Source: Sordaria brevicollis
Lineage: Eukaryota; Ascomycota; Sordariomycetes; Sordariales; Sordariaceae
Length of the DNA stretch: 64,000 bases
Assembly (NCBI GenBank): GCA_033439795.1
Contig: JAUTDP010000011.1
Location: 2,108,001 to 2,172,000 of the forward strand
Direction: 5' to 3'
Shown here: one piece after another, positions 11,898 to 22,699 of the stretch
How positions within the stretch are numbered: position 1 is the stretch's first letter
Layout: each line of letters starts with the position of its first letter
The notes under the pieces: model-generated
What the model was told of the DNA's origin: nothing
The model's input: only the letters and a program-made list of their open reading frames with translations
The model's database searches: none
Made by a program: the position numbers and the translations under genes

Positions 11898-13339
11898 CTA
11901 AGCCTTAACCAAAGCCGCCTCAAACGCCTCCTCCAAAATCCTCAAGCCCTCTTCAATCTCCTGCTCCGTAACCAACAAACTCGGCACAAACCTGAGCGTG
12001 TTGGTACCAGCGGTAATCACCAACAGACCCCTCTCGCGCGCAGCCTTGATAACAGGCGTAGGATCCTCGCTCAGTTGAAGACCCAAAATCAATCCCTTGC
12101 CGCGCACCTCCTTGATAAGCTCCGGGTACTTGGCCCTCAACTTCTCGAACCCCTTAACAAACACCTCGCTCTTCTGGGCAACGCCCTCCTGGAGGGACTT
12201 GTCGGCCAGACGACCGACGATGTAATGCGCAAGTCGGCAACCAAGCGGGTTACCACCGAAGGTAGTGCCGTGGTCACCGACCTTGATCTTGCTAGCGACG
12301 TGCTCGTTCACGATGGTGGCGCCGATGGGGAAACCGTTGCCGAGCGCCTTGGCCGTGGTCAGAATATCGGGGTGGGCTTCCTTGGGGAGGGAGGAGTGAG
12401 CCCAGAAGTGGCCGGTGCGGGACATGCCGCACTGGATCTCGTCGTAGTGCAGAAGGGCACCGACCTCGCGGCAGCGCTTGGCCAGGGCGACGAGGAATTC
12501 CTCGGTGGCGGGCATGACGCCGCCCTCGCCCTGGATGGGCTCGACGATGACGGAGCAGGTCTTTTCGGTGACGAGAGAGTTGATGGAGGCGATGTCGTTG
12601 TAGGTGCCGACCTTGAAGCCGGGGACCATGGGCGCGAAGGGGGCTTGGTACTTGGGGTTGGGGGTGGCGGAGAGGGAACCCATGGTGCGGCCGTGGAAGG
12701 CGTTCTGGAAGGAGACGATCTCGATCTTGTTGCCGGAGGGGTCGAGGACCTTGCCGACCTTGCGGGCGAACTTGATGCCGGCTTCGTTGGCCTCGGAGCC
12801 CGAGTTGCAGATGAAGACGGAGGAGGCGTCGTGCATGCCGCCGGAGGCCTTGGTGGTCTCGACGAGGAGCTGGGAGAGCTTGCCGGTCCAGGGGTTGTAG
12901 TAGAGGTTGGAGGCATGGACTAGTTCTTGGGCCTGTTGTCACATCATCTGTCAGTCAACTATCCCAATAACTTGAGAAGGTAGGGATAGAAGGGAAAACG
13001 CACCTGCTCAGCAATAATCTTGGAAAACTCCTCATCGCAATGACCGAGCGAGTTGACGGCAATGCCAGAGGTAAAGTCGAGGTACTTGCGGTCCTCCAAG
13101 TCCCAGAGGTAAGAGCCCTTGCCCTTGACGAAGACGGGAGGAGGGCGAGAGTAGGTGGTCACCATGTAAGGAGCGGACTCGCGGACGAACTTGCCGCTGG
13201 CGGAGTCCTCGGTCGGATCGGGGTGGGTGATCTGAGTGGCATAGGCACGACGGCCCACGGAGCCGGCGAGGCGGATGGTGGTAGAAGGGGCCGCGGCGTT
13301 GACGGCGGCGACCCGGCGGAGGGCGGTGCGGAAGGCCAT
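11898..13339 (-). CDS. arg-5: Acetylornithine aminotransferase, mitochondrial
   Basis: Two exons, 13339-13004 and 12932-11898, give 456 residues. The 71-bp intron (12933-13003) has donor GTGCGT, a CTGAC branch site and acceptor CAG, and keeps the frame between ...IIAEQ and AQELVHA. The N-terminus is rich in Arg, Ala and Ser without acids for about 35 residues, as in mitochondrial import signals. Class-III PLP aminotransferase landmarks are present: NSGSEAN (about 155-161), the cofactor aspartate Asp276 in YDEIQCG, and the Schiff-base lysine Lys307 in TTAKALGNG. The enzyme transfers an amino group from glutamate to N-acetylglutamate semialdehyde in mitochondrial arginine/ornithine synthesis. 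Ornithine aminotransferase is the main alternative, but the motif set and N-terminus fit acetylornithine better. The symbol follows Neurospora usage, from memory. Confidence 0.9.
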
Positions 13340-13708
13340 GGTGACGGGATGGGCGGAGGGACGGAGAAGAACGACCGGACCTAATGGGATGGGACGGAGG
13401 GAAGAAAGAGAGGAAGAAGAAGAGAGGCTCAGCCGGTGACGACGGGAGAAGAGGGAAAGGGTAGAACCGGTCGTAGATTAGATAGTGTGGAGGGACTGAA
13501 AGTCAATTCCCCAGATTAGAGAGACGTGTAAGTGGATATCGCTGGGAACGAACAGGCGACGGGACGAGGATTGACAGGGACCGACGAGAACAGAGAGACA
13601 AGCAGACGGAGGACGACAACAACGATAACGAAGACAACGAAGGAGAAAAAAAAGAGCTCAATTGACGCCAGAAACGAGGCTATTTACAACTAACGACAAC
13701 GATGACAA
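13340..13708 (-). promoter_or_regulatory. ATG-free pyrimidine-rich leader of arg-5
   Basis: Read on the minus strand, the stretch upstream of the start codon is strongly CT-rich and has no ATG until 13709. This is what a 5' leader without upstream ORFs looks like. The transcription start is not determined. Confidence 0.45.
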
Positions 13709-14140
13709 CATGCAATTGACCAGTCAAAAAGACAAAATCAGTCATACCATGTGTCCAGACATCATCAGTCACAGAAAGTCACTGTCACAGAAAAAAAAGC
13801 TCGACCTCGCTAGGATGCGGAGTGGACCGATTTCGGGGTTATCGAAATTTTGGCTCACATGCGAACAGCTATCGATTAGATCCTCTTGACCAATTGGCTT
13901 TCATGAATCCATCAAGGTCCTCCTTATCTGATCTAAACTCGCTCCACTTGGGAGAAGTTCGTGGGTTTGAAGCGTGTCTGGGCTATGGAGTTGAGAAGTT
14001 GAGGGTTCGTGGTCTTGAAGACTTTGCAAAAAGAGCGGTGTAAATCCGGATGAACATGATGATTCTTGACTCTTTTTCTCTTAATGGTCCCGTTGTTGCA
14101 GCGAAAGAGACATGGGATGAAGCCGGTCATCGCTGAACAA

Positions 14141-14147
14141 TGAGTCA
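14141..14147. promoter_or_regulatory. Candidate CPC-1/GCN4 box (TGAGTCA)
   Basis: A perfect palindromic-type TGAGTCA lies about 800 bp upstream of the arg-5 start. Neurospora amino-acid genes are controlled by the bZIP factor CPC-1 through TGACTCA-type sites. It is also about 375 bp upstream of the U6 gene, and a 7-bp word can arise by chance, so the assignment is tentative. Confidence 0.3.
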
Positions 14148-14463
14148 ACTCAGCTCGAATCCTTCGCTCGGTCCAGCAAGAGTAGGCTCGCCAGGACGCC
14201 AGGGTTAGGACCACCTCAGCCTCACCTCACCTCCCCAGCCACATTACCTCTTCCTCTTCAGACGTGGCTAAGCTACCCTCCTCCGCCGCCAGCCGTCACC
14301 TTCCCACAACTGTCACCCGCACAGCTGACCTGTTCACCCCCCAGTCAGTGACCAACTGTCACTGCCAGCCCGCCACACTCCACCACCTGTCACCCCAGTC
14401 TCCACCCAAAACCCAAAACTTGCACTCCGGCACGGACCACCCCATATCCCTTCCCCCCAGCAC

Positions 14464-14470
14464 TATAAAA
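14464..14470 (+). promoter_or_regulatory. TATA-like box upstream of U6
   Basis: TATAAAA is the only good TATA match just upstream of the U6 gene. It lies 51 bases before the first U6 base, further than the roughly 25-30 bp usual for RNA polymerase III TATA boxes, so its role is uncertain. Confidence 0.35.
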
Positions 14471-14520
14471 CACCCCTCAACCCAACTGCTTTTTAGAATT
14501 TTTTTTCCTTCTTTTTTCCT

Positions 14521-14622
14521 CGCCCTTCGGGGCAATTTGGTCAATTTGAAACGATACAGAGAAGATTAGCATGGCCCCTGCACTAAGGATGACACGCTAC
14601 TCAAAGAGACGCTACCAATTTT
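14521..14622 (+). ncRNA. U6 spliceosomal snRNA
   Basis: The gene opens with the 5' hairpin GCCC-TTCG-GGGC. It continues with the invariant ACAGAGA box (14556-14562, pairs with the 5' splice site), the AGC catalytic triad (14568-14570), and the internal stem-loop segment GGCCCCTGC...GGATGACAC, then ends in a T run. These are unmistakable U6 landmarks. No intron interrupts them, unlike some other fungi. The loop reads TGCACTAAGG, one base longer than the mammalian form. U6 forms the catalytic core of the spliceosome with U2 and is made by RNA polymerase III. Confidence 0.96.
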
Positions 14623-14627
14623 TTTTT
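14619..14627 (+). terminator. RNA polymerase III terminator (T9)
   Basis: Nine consecutive T residues follow the last conserved U6 stem sequence, the standard Pol III stop signal. The RNA probably keeps only the first few U residues. Confidence 0.9.
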
Positions 14628-15183
14628 CACAATGCTCTTGGCTTGAGGGTCGAGACACTGGGAAGGAAACCTCGCTTTTGTTCATCGGTTCATCGGTGTT
14701 GATGATGGATGGGCTGTCAAGGCTGTCGTTGTGATGTTTGTCACGTCGCGCAGCTTTCTCTACGCCTCACTGCCAGCATCAACGGAGATGGCATCGTCGC
14801 TGTCAAATCGTGAACGATAAAATCAATTTATTTCACCCACCCATTTCACTGCACCCGACACCAAACTATTTGTTGCATCTTTGCCTCCCATACTTCCTTG
14901 ACTTGATTCCCATCGCTATCCAAAAACTAGTAATTACTGCTTGCTTGCTTGCTTGCCGTGTTGCTGCATGTGTATCATTAATCATCACCCACCAAACCAC
15001 CCAGTCCGTTCGTTGCATTTGTTGTTACTGACGCATCCATATTTCCCCATTACACCTGCCGTTCCCCTGGTTTAGATTATCCAAGCCGCCTCCCATCCTC
15101 CCATAATACATCGTATCGATCGCATCTCACTACCCACCACCCTCCACAACAGGCGCCATCATCACCATCCCCATCGACACCTG
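14628..15183. other. Intergenic DNA between U6 and the 3' end of the large Zn2Cys6 gene
   Basis: I see no gene. There is a duplicated TTCATCGG word near 14680-14697 just downstream of U6 and a (TGCT)n-type tract near 14938-14957. The right end should hold the 3' untranslated part of the minus-strand regulator. Confidence 0.5.
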
Positions 15184-18100
15184 TCAGTGATGTCCCTGTC
15201 CCTGCCTATGATGCCCCCTTCCATCCCCTCCTCCTCCTCCTCCTTGTCCCCCATTCCCATTCCCATGTCTTCCTCCGCCATTCTGATCACCACCACCTCC
15301 CCTTCTCCCTCCTCCTCCCCCACCTCCATGACTACCATCATCTTCATTCCCCCTACTACTCGACCCATTCCCGCCATCACCAATATTACCGGTTATCAAA
15401 TATTCATCAAACAATCCACACCAAGCATACGCGTCGATACTAGACAGTGATTCCATCATATTACTATCCCCCACCGCATCCAGACCCAACTCAACAGGTA
15501 GGTTCTGGAGATTAATCTCGTCGCATTCAAACATGAAATCCGGCGTGAAGGCTGAGTAGAGGCTGTTTGTTGAAAAGTTGTTTTGGTTGAAGGGGTCGAC
15601 TACGCCTAGTCCTCCTGGTCCTGGTGGAGTGGGACTGGGGCGGGAGGTTGGTTGTTGGTGGTAGTAATCGTTGTCGTTGTTGTTATTGCTGTTGTTGGGA
15701 TTGTTGTGGTTGTTGTGGTTGCTGTTGGCCCCGTATGAATTGTGGTGTTGCTGCTGCTGGTAAGGATTTTGGTTTTGTTGGTTCTGGTTCTGATTCTGGT
15801 AGGATGGCGAGTTGTTGTGACCACCACCGTGTCCGCCGTGGTGTTGTTGCTGTTGTTGCTGGTGATTACTGTGGTGTTGATTTTGATTCTGGTTCTGGTT
15901 CTGGTTCTGCTGATGGTGCATGCCGCCTCCTGGATCTGTCATGGTCCCTGATGAAGGAGATAACAGGGCGTTGTCGAATGGAGTACTTGAATGCGTTGAT
16001 GGAGTGGTACTCATATACGAGTGACGATGTGGCGGGGGCGCGAGGGGTGGTAACGCCGGACTGAGACTCTTTCCGTAGGCATTAAAGTTCGATTCGCTTA
16101 TGGTCGGACTGTCGGATCCTATTGTCATGTCGTCCGACCCTGGTGTTTCGTACTTGAGAGATGTTCCTCTGCTGAGAGTAGATGTAGACCGCCTGTCGCG
16201 AAGGTGGTTGAATGATGATGATCGGCCCTGGTATCTTACCGCCGAAACGTTGGGCTGCGGATACGGCGGAGGATGGAACATGACAGTTGGCGTGTCTTGT
16301 CGGATTGGATCGTAGATCATGTTTCCTGGTGGCGTCGCGGCCGTGGTAGGTTGCGGTGGTGGCGGAAGAGGTGAAGAGACCGGTGGCATGGAGGTATTCG
16401 ACAAGGAAGCATTGGACGTATACATCCTCGTCGAATTTCCGTTGGACGTGTTCGTCGTAGCAGAATTAAATATCCTCGTCTGGTTTCCATTAGGCGAGTT
16501 CGTAGTAGCAGTAGTGGACGTATACAGCCTCGTCAGGTTCGAGTTGGGCGAGTTCGTGGTACCGGTAAGCGAAAAGGCAATAGGCGGCACACCTGGCGAG
16601 GGCGGGATCGGATTCTCAAAATGCATTAGTCGCTGAACAGAGGCCTGACGCGTCCGAGTAAGCACACGCTCGAGCTCCCCTGGTGCAAACGTTTCACAGT
16701 CCTCGATTCCCTGTGATCTCTGCTCCATGGCGTTGATAATGTACCCGACTCCTGCCCAGTACTGTTCGACGCGTGAAAGTGCTTGAGAACAGCGCGCATA
16801 GTTGGCGGCAGCGGCTGAAGTGAGCAAAGAGTGTCGCGGTCTGTTATCGATCGGTATGCCCAAACGTCCACCTTGTGTCCTTGAGCTAGTATTCTTTGCG
16901 TGCGGCCCAGGTGACGGCTCTCGTGATGGTGGGCTTGAGGCACTCAATGCAGACTCCTTCAGGAAGGCACATCCGGCAATGAAGATGGGCTGCGAAGTGA
17001 AAGGGTTGCCAATGTAGCTCTGGTGGTCGATGAGTTCCGCGAAAGCAACAATATCCGCAATCGTCTTTGCGCTCGATCGGGCCAGCTCACGACTGTTGGA
17101 CAGCAGCTGAATGTTGGTAAGTTTGCCGAATGGCGTAAGCAGTGCCGGCTCATGAAGGATAATGATCATGGCATGGAACCAGAAATGAAGCAGGATAAAG
17201 ATGGTCCCTTGGCCGGCCTCGACGTAGTGCTTGAAGTTGTGGGTATTGAAAACCAGCCGCTCGTGTTGCTTCGAGTAGATGATGGTCAAGTCGCTTTCCA
17301 TCTGCCGCAGCTTCTTCATGCTCTCCTCCGTGAGATCGTTTGCATCCCTGATATTGTTGAGCACATCCGACGCTCGACCGTAGAGATGGATGATTTTGAT
17401 GCAAGCCGGGAACGGATCGGGCCATCCCTCTTCGTCGAGAGTCGGTTCGGGAATCTCCAGATCCATGTCATCATCTCGCAATGTGGCGGGCCTTCCTGTG
17501 CCGGATGAAATGATTCTGTCCAGCATGAAAACCGCCCAAAAAGTGTCGATACGTGCCTGTTCCACCTCCTTTTGCTCTTCCGCAGTAATGGTCTCCTCTT
17601 CTTCTTGCTTATCATCCGAAGGCGAGTTCCAAGCGTCGCTATGCTTGTTTAGCCACCGCCTAGTATACCATGGGTCACGGGACCCCTGGTATTTAACACC
17701 TTCCTTCTTCCCCAGACCCAAATCAACAGCCATGCGAATAGCAATTCCCAAATACATCCACAGTGCGCTGTCCTGGTTTGCACCAAAAGCCTCATATGCC
17801 ATGAGCAGAAAGGCCTGGACAGCCGCAACTGAGGGACAGGAAAAGGTGTCGACGGTGGCGGTCTTGACTCGATGAGCAAAGACATCGCCATACTCAGATT
17901 TGGGAACTCTGTTGCCGTCCTGCTCATTGGTGAATGTAGGCAGCTCGGAGAATCGGGCAGCAAGGGCACACATGGCATCTACCAAGATGGGTTCCACCTG
18001 CTTCTCCTCCAGCTGGCGCATGAAGCGTTCCTCCTTCAAGAACGGGTAGTTGCAACCCAACCGAACAAAGAAGGTCTTGACTAGGACTTTGATGATTTCG

Positions 18101-19166
18101 GGTACTGGCTTGGAGTCATCGGTCGAGTATACTGGCATCTCGTCCAGGGTTGGAATATCCTTGAGCGTTTCTTGAACGGTTCTGGGCTGGATATGATGTG
18201 ATGGCGTAGGTGTCGTTGCGACTGACGAGCTGGATCTCATGAACTGTGGGTCCCTATACGATGGTTCCTTGGGCAGATTCTGCTTGAACCCTGGAACAAT
18301 CGCTGTTGGACCGAAGTAACGGAAATACGGAATTCGGTCTCTCCTTCGGACGGGATGGCTGTGATGCATTGTCGGTGATCGATGGCCGTTCGAATTGGAC
18401 TGTCTCGCCGTTCTCGTAGAGCTGGGTGACCTCGTTGAATCGTGACTCCAATCATTACTAGGTCCTCGTGGCCGTGTGCCTGAATAACCGTTGGTTGGGG
18501 CAGAATCCCGCCTCATGGAAACATCTCCATCCACGACGGCAAAGCCAGCCGTTTTGCTCGCCGGCGCTGACTTGCTCTTCCATTGCTGGTGGTGATTCTC
18601 ATCGTCGTCATCCTCATGATTGTCATCGGAATGGTCATCGTCCTCGGCCTCCCTTTTTACCCCGGCAACGTAGTCGTGGTCGCCTCTCGTCATCTTCGTC
18701 ATGCCGTTGGTCCGGGTGTCCTCCTTCTTTCGCTCCACGAGATCGTTATAACCTTGACACTGGTGGCCGTTTTTTGTGCAGGTCGAACAAACCGGCTTTT
18801 CACCGGCACAGCGGGTTTTCCTCTTGCGGCATGTCAAGCATCTGTTGTGACAACATGGTTTAGACAAAGTCCAAGTATACGGTCATGCATGTGCTTCCTC
18901 TTGCCCCATTTTTGTACCGCTGAGTCCTCCACTTTTGATCGGACGGCGGGCTTGGTAGAGTCTCTTGGGCCTCAAGGGCTATACAACATGGGATGGAAAC
19001 ATGCATAGTAAGACTGAAGTGGCATGATGGGAAATACAAAGAGAAGAGAAGACACGTACGCTGCGTTGATTCTCCGCCTCTTGGATGGAGGTTGGCCTTG
19101 ATTGTTTACAAAGCGAATCTGCTTGGGAGGCGGCAGGGGTGCGGTGATCAGGGTCATTTCGGGCAT
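15184..19166 (-). CDS. Zn2Cys6 fungal-specific transcription factor with low-complexity C-terminus
   Basis: Two exons, 19166-19060 and 18841-15184, encode 1254 residues. The 218-bp intron (18842-19059, GTACGT...CAG) must be removed: it joins SKRRRINAA to CLTCRKRKTRC, completing a Zn2Cys6 cluster with Cys37, 40, 47, 54, 57 and 64 (spacing 2-6-6-2-6). An acidic/His patch follows (about 100-120), then the fungal regulatory middle-homology domain (from about 285 to beyond 500). The C-terminal third has three degenerate 18-20-residue repeats (about 794-844), an Asn/Gln/His-rich tract (about 1005-1104) and a Gly-rich end. It should be a nuclear DNA-binding regulator; I do not recognise its target pathway. 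Translation may start at Met1 or Met4. A four-codon upstream ORF precedes it. Confidence 0.87.
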
Positions 19167-19172
19167 ATTCCT

Positions 19173-19187
19173 TTATAGCAAAACCAT
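19173..19187 (-). promoter_or_regulatory. Four-codon upstream ORF (M-V-L-L-stop)
   Basis: On the minus strand ATG GTT TTG CTA TAA ends six bases before the start codon of the large Zn2Cys6 gene. I find no other ATG in the preceding couple of hundred bases. Such a minimal upstream ORF could lower translation or tie it to reinitiation. Whether it is in the transcript is not shown. Confidence 0.4.
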
Positions 19188-22100
19188 GATGGTTTGCCAG
19201 GTAGACTTTTGGGAAAATGCTCAATGTCGTCCTTCCGCAGAACCTATCCTGAAGATGGTCAAGAAGCTGTTGTCGATATGGAGAGGGGGGAAATTGATAT
19301 TGTTCCTGAGTGGTGACGCTTGGCGAACCTCCAAGATGGCGGGGAAAGACCTCTCGTGTGAGCTGATGATGGAAGCTCTACTCTTGGCAGCTGGTTGGAG
19401 AAACAGCAACCGAAGGATGGGATTGAGCGGTACGCGGTTGTTGGTTGTCCGGCGTGGCCAAATTGCCTAGTTCAGATTTTCTTTGGGATATCCGAGCTTC
19501 CGTCCAATGATGAATGAGCCTCCAAAACTGGTGATGTTTTCACTGTCTCTCTCGTGTTGGCTTTTGCAAAGCGTGTCGTGCAAGAAGCAAAGACCTTTCT
19601 CAACAGACGTACTGTAATTGCATAACTACCTCAAGAATGCATCGGTCATGCCGTTGAAGGTAAAGTGAGCTCAACGATCATTTTTCGGGATTTCGGGAAA
19701 AAAGGGTTGGGTTGATGGAATAAACGGTCAAGATGGCTTGGTGCCCTTGGTTCTACTTGGATTCGTAGTCAGGTGGTGTGCAAAGGGCACCCGGTACGTC
19801 AGAGACCCCTCGTTCTAGACTGGCAGGACTGGCCAAAAGGGGAGCAGGAAGTATGGGGAAAGTATTGAGGCGATGATTCTAAGGGTTAATTCTGCATGCC
19901 GATCTTTCTCGAAGACAACCTGGAAGCTTGCGCAAGCTCAGTATTTTGTTAGTGTGAGGTTCGGTCCCTGACGTCGTATCAGAGTTTGAACTCGGAGATC
20001 AACCAAAAACACAGGGGAAAGGAGTACCTGAGTGGCGCGTGATGAGATTTGTATGTTGCTCAGAGGCAATGTCAATGTCAATGGCTTGTTGGATGACAAA
20101 GACTCGGATGAAATTTGGGGGACTGAGACTCGTTACGGTATGGAAACCTCAACAACGGAGGTGGTGGTGGTGGAGGACTCTCGGTTGTGGAGGAAAAGAG
20201 CTGGCACGATGACCTGAAAGGTGGATCGCAGCAAGCAGATCCCTCGTCCGAAGCGCGACCGAAGATCTGCGGTGGTTCGTGGTGCCCGTGGTGCCCCAGG
20301 GCAGTGCTTTGGGGTCCGGCTTGGTTGGGTCTTGGTGTGTCTGGGAACGGAATGAGACCGGGGAAGAAGAAGCAACAGAAGAGAAAGAGAATGGAATCAG
20401 GAACAGGAACAGGAACAGGAACAGGACAAGCGCTTCGGAGAAAAAAAAGAGGGAGAGACGAAACACAAAGACAGGAAAGACGGAAAGGCTACCTAGTTAC
20501 CTCTAGTTAGGTCCGTCGGGTTGGTTTATCGTGGAGCGCGGCAGAGAGGCAACAAAAAGCGACATGAGAGATTGGGAGACGCACGCTTCCACTCAAGCAG
20601 TCCAGTCCAGTTCCATTCCTACCTTGGTTGGCTTTGACAGGGCTGGGCTAGAACATTTCACTTTTCCACTTTGTGGTGCAGGCTGCCCGTGTGTGTCCCC
20701 AACTTCCTTCCCACTCTCACTTTCCCCCCATCGCATCGCATCGCAGCATCGTGTGTTCCATTGCTTGGTGTGTCCAGTGTCCATTCATGGTCCAGACTAG
20801 AGTCTAGCGAACCGGGAGACGGGCGCAACGGGGAAAAGCAAAAGGACGTCCCGGCGTGTGTAGTGTACGGCGGCGGCTTTTACACGTGTAGTGTTGTAGA
20901 GGTATGTAGAGAAAAGCCGAGCAGCCAACCACGGGCGACAAAGGCCCAGGCCACCCATTTGCTTCACTATCGGATACCGATACCGATGTGTCGCGGGATA
21001 TCGTGAAGCAACCTTTCACTCTATTTGCAGCCCCTCGAGCCATCCTTGTAGCGAATCGCGTCCCCTACACGAATCGGCGCCGGCGTCGTGATTGGAAGAC
21101 GATGGAAATGCAGGCAGGTGTTGTGTGGTGACCTCTGGAAATGTGATGTGTACAAACCCATTTTGTGTATTGGTGTCGATTCCATCCGGACTCCGATCAG
21201 GTGCAGCGGCGGCCGTCATCACCTACGTCTTTCATTTCTCTGTCTGGTTTGTTGAAAAGGTGTTGTCGTGTTGGTGAGAGTGGTGATGGTGATGGTGATA
21301 CCTACACAGTACTCTTCGGTGTGCTCCACTTCTTTGGGGACATGTATCCGAGGTGTCCATCATGTCGAGAAGAGGGACGCGTCGACATATTTCACGACGT
21401 TGGGCTTTGAACACGGCTGAAATTGATGATGAAGATCTCGGATACGTTCCGGGGAACAGATTGGAGAAGAACACGAGAAAGAGAAAGAAAATCAAAATCA
21501 AAAGCAGAGCCCTGTGACCAAAGACTGTTCATCGCACCTTCCGCAACCAAGTTCATGATGTGCAGTGCATCGTGTCGAACCTGCCGTGCAGCTTCCGACT
21601 CCACTGTCATCCAGGCCCCGTTGGCCCCGGCCCTGCCGTCCACAGCGTTAACGTTACGAATGTTCCTTCCGCGCTGGAGCCCAGAGCGATCATCGACGCC
21701 GCGCCTGTGGTTCGAACTCAAATTCAAAGGGAACAGACCCCATTTTATCTGCGGCCCTTTCGCGTGGGCATTTGAAAGAGTCTAGATTTCAAGAAAAGAT
21801 CTTCAGTTCTTCTCCATGGGGTAAACTGGAACTTGAAGTGACATTTTCGAACGTTCCTGACAGAGACGGGTATATCGGATAGATAAGATAGAGGTAGCCT
21901 CACTTGTCGTTTGCTGTCGAACGCCTGGGCTTTTCCTTTTACCCCGCTTCTCTGTGCTTCTCTCCCCAACTTCTTGTTCAACATTCACCACGTCTTTTGT
22001 GCTTTCAGTGTACGGAAAAGAAGCTTGGGCCTCCTTTCTTGTGTAACTTCAAGAGGCGAGCCATCAAGAGAGTTCCAAAAGCAACGAAGGGACCGACAGG

Positions 22101-22699
22101 TGTCACTACTGAAAAAAGGCAGCCAACCTTTTGTTTCACATGCAGTTTGCGAACATGTCAGAACGCCCTGGACGCCTTCTCAGAAAAAATTGACGGAGTT
22201 TTCTCCGGATCACCAGCTCTGTCTGCTAGCTTCGTTGGAGCTCTTGGGAGACAGCTATATTTGGCTCGGACTCGCTCGATCTTGCCCAAATTAGTCCAAG
22301 ATCCTGATGAGTTTCCTTTGTGCTTCTTGGCTCTTCATGCCCTTTCTTTCACCAGAGAAACGCCATCTGATGGTACTCGTCTGGGTTGTGAGCGCCGCCC
22401 TCTGCCACCCATCGATTGCTTGCGTATCATGATCTGAGAGAATGATGACGGGAGCTATTCGAGCCCTTTCTCGGATTTTTGCCCCTTTTCCCCAAAGCAC
22501 CGTGCCTTTCAACAAGTTATTTTCTGTTTCACACCTGCTTCACGAGATCCGAACTCCGTCGTCAAAGCGGAACTGACATGGGATGAAATTAATTCTCTTT
22601 TTGGTATCTCCATAAAACATCAAAACCCATTTTGACTTCAACACTCCGTACCAGCACCAGCCCTAAGCATACAAACCCGATTATGTGCCAGAAGATCCC
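19188..22699. other. Long intergenic region between the two Zn2Cys6 genes
   Basis: No gene is supported. An open frame of 177 codons at 21904-22437 begins only with TTG and has no recognised domain. The left part is the upstream region of the large regulator and may be a long leader and promoter. A hexanucleotide tract is listed separately. Confidence 0.5.
20399..20422. repeat. Hexanucleotide repeat (AGGAAC)4
   Basis: Four perfect AGGAAC units are followed by a shortened fifth. It is a simple repeat in intergenic DNA. Confidence 0.85.

Noticed and set aside
12075..12923. Long antisense open frame over the aminotransferase gene
   Set aside because: It is a shadow of codon bias in the real minus-strand exon; the predicted product is Gly/Val/Asp-rich without a domain.
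21904..22437. Open frame of 177 codons, plus strand
   Set aside because: It starts only with TTG, has no recognisable domain or splice-supported extension, and lies in intergenic DNA.
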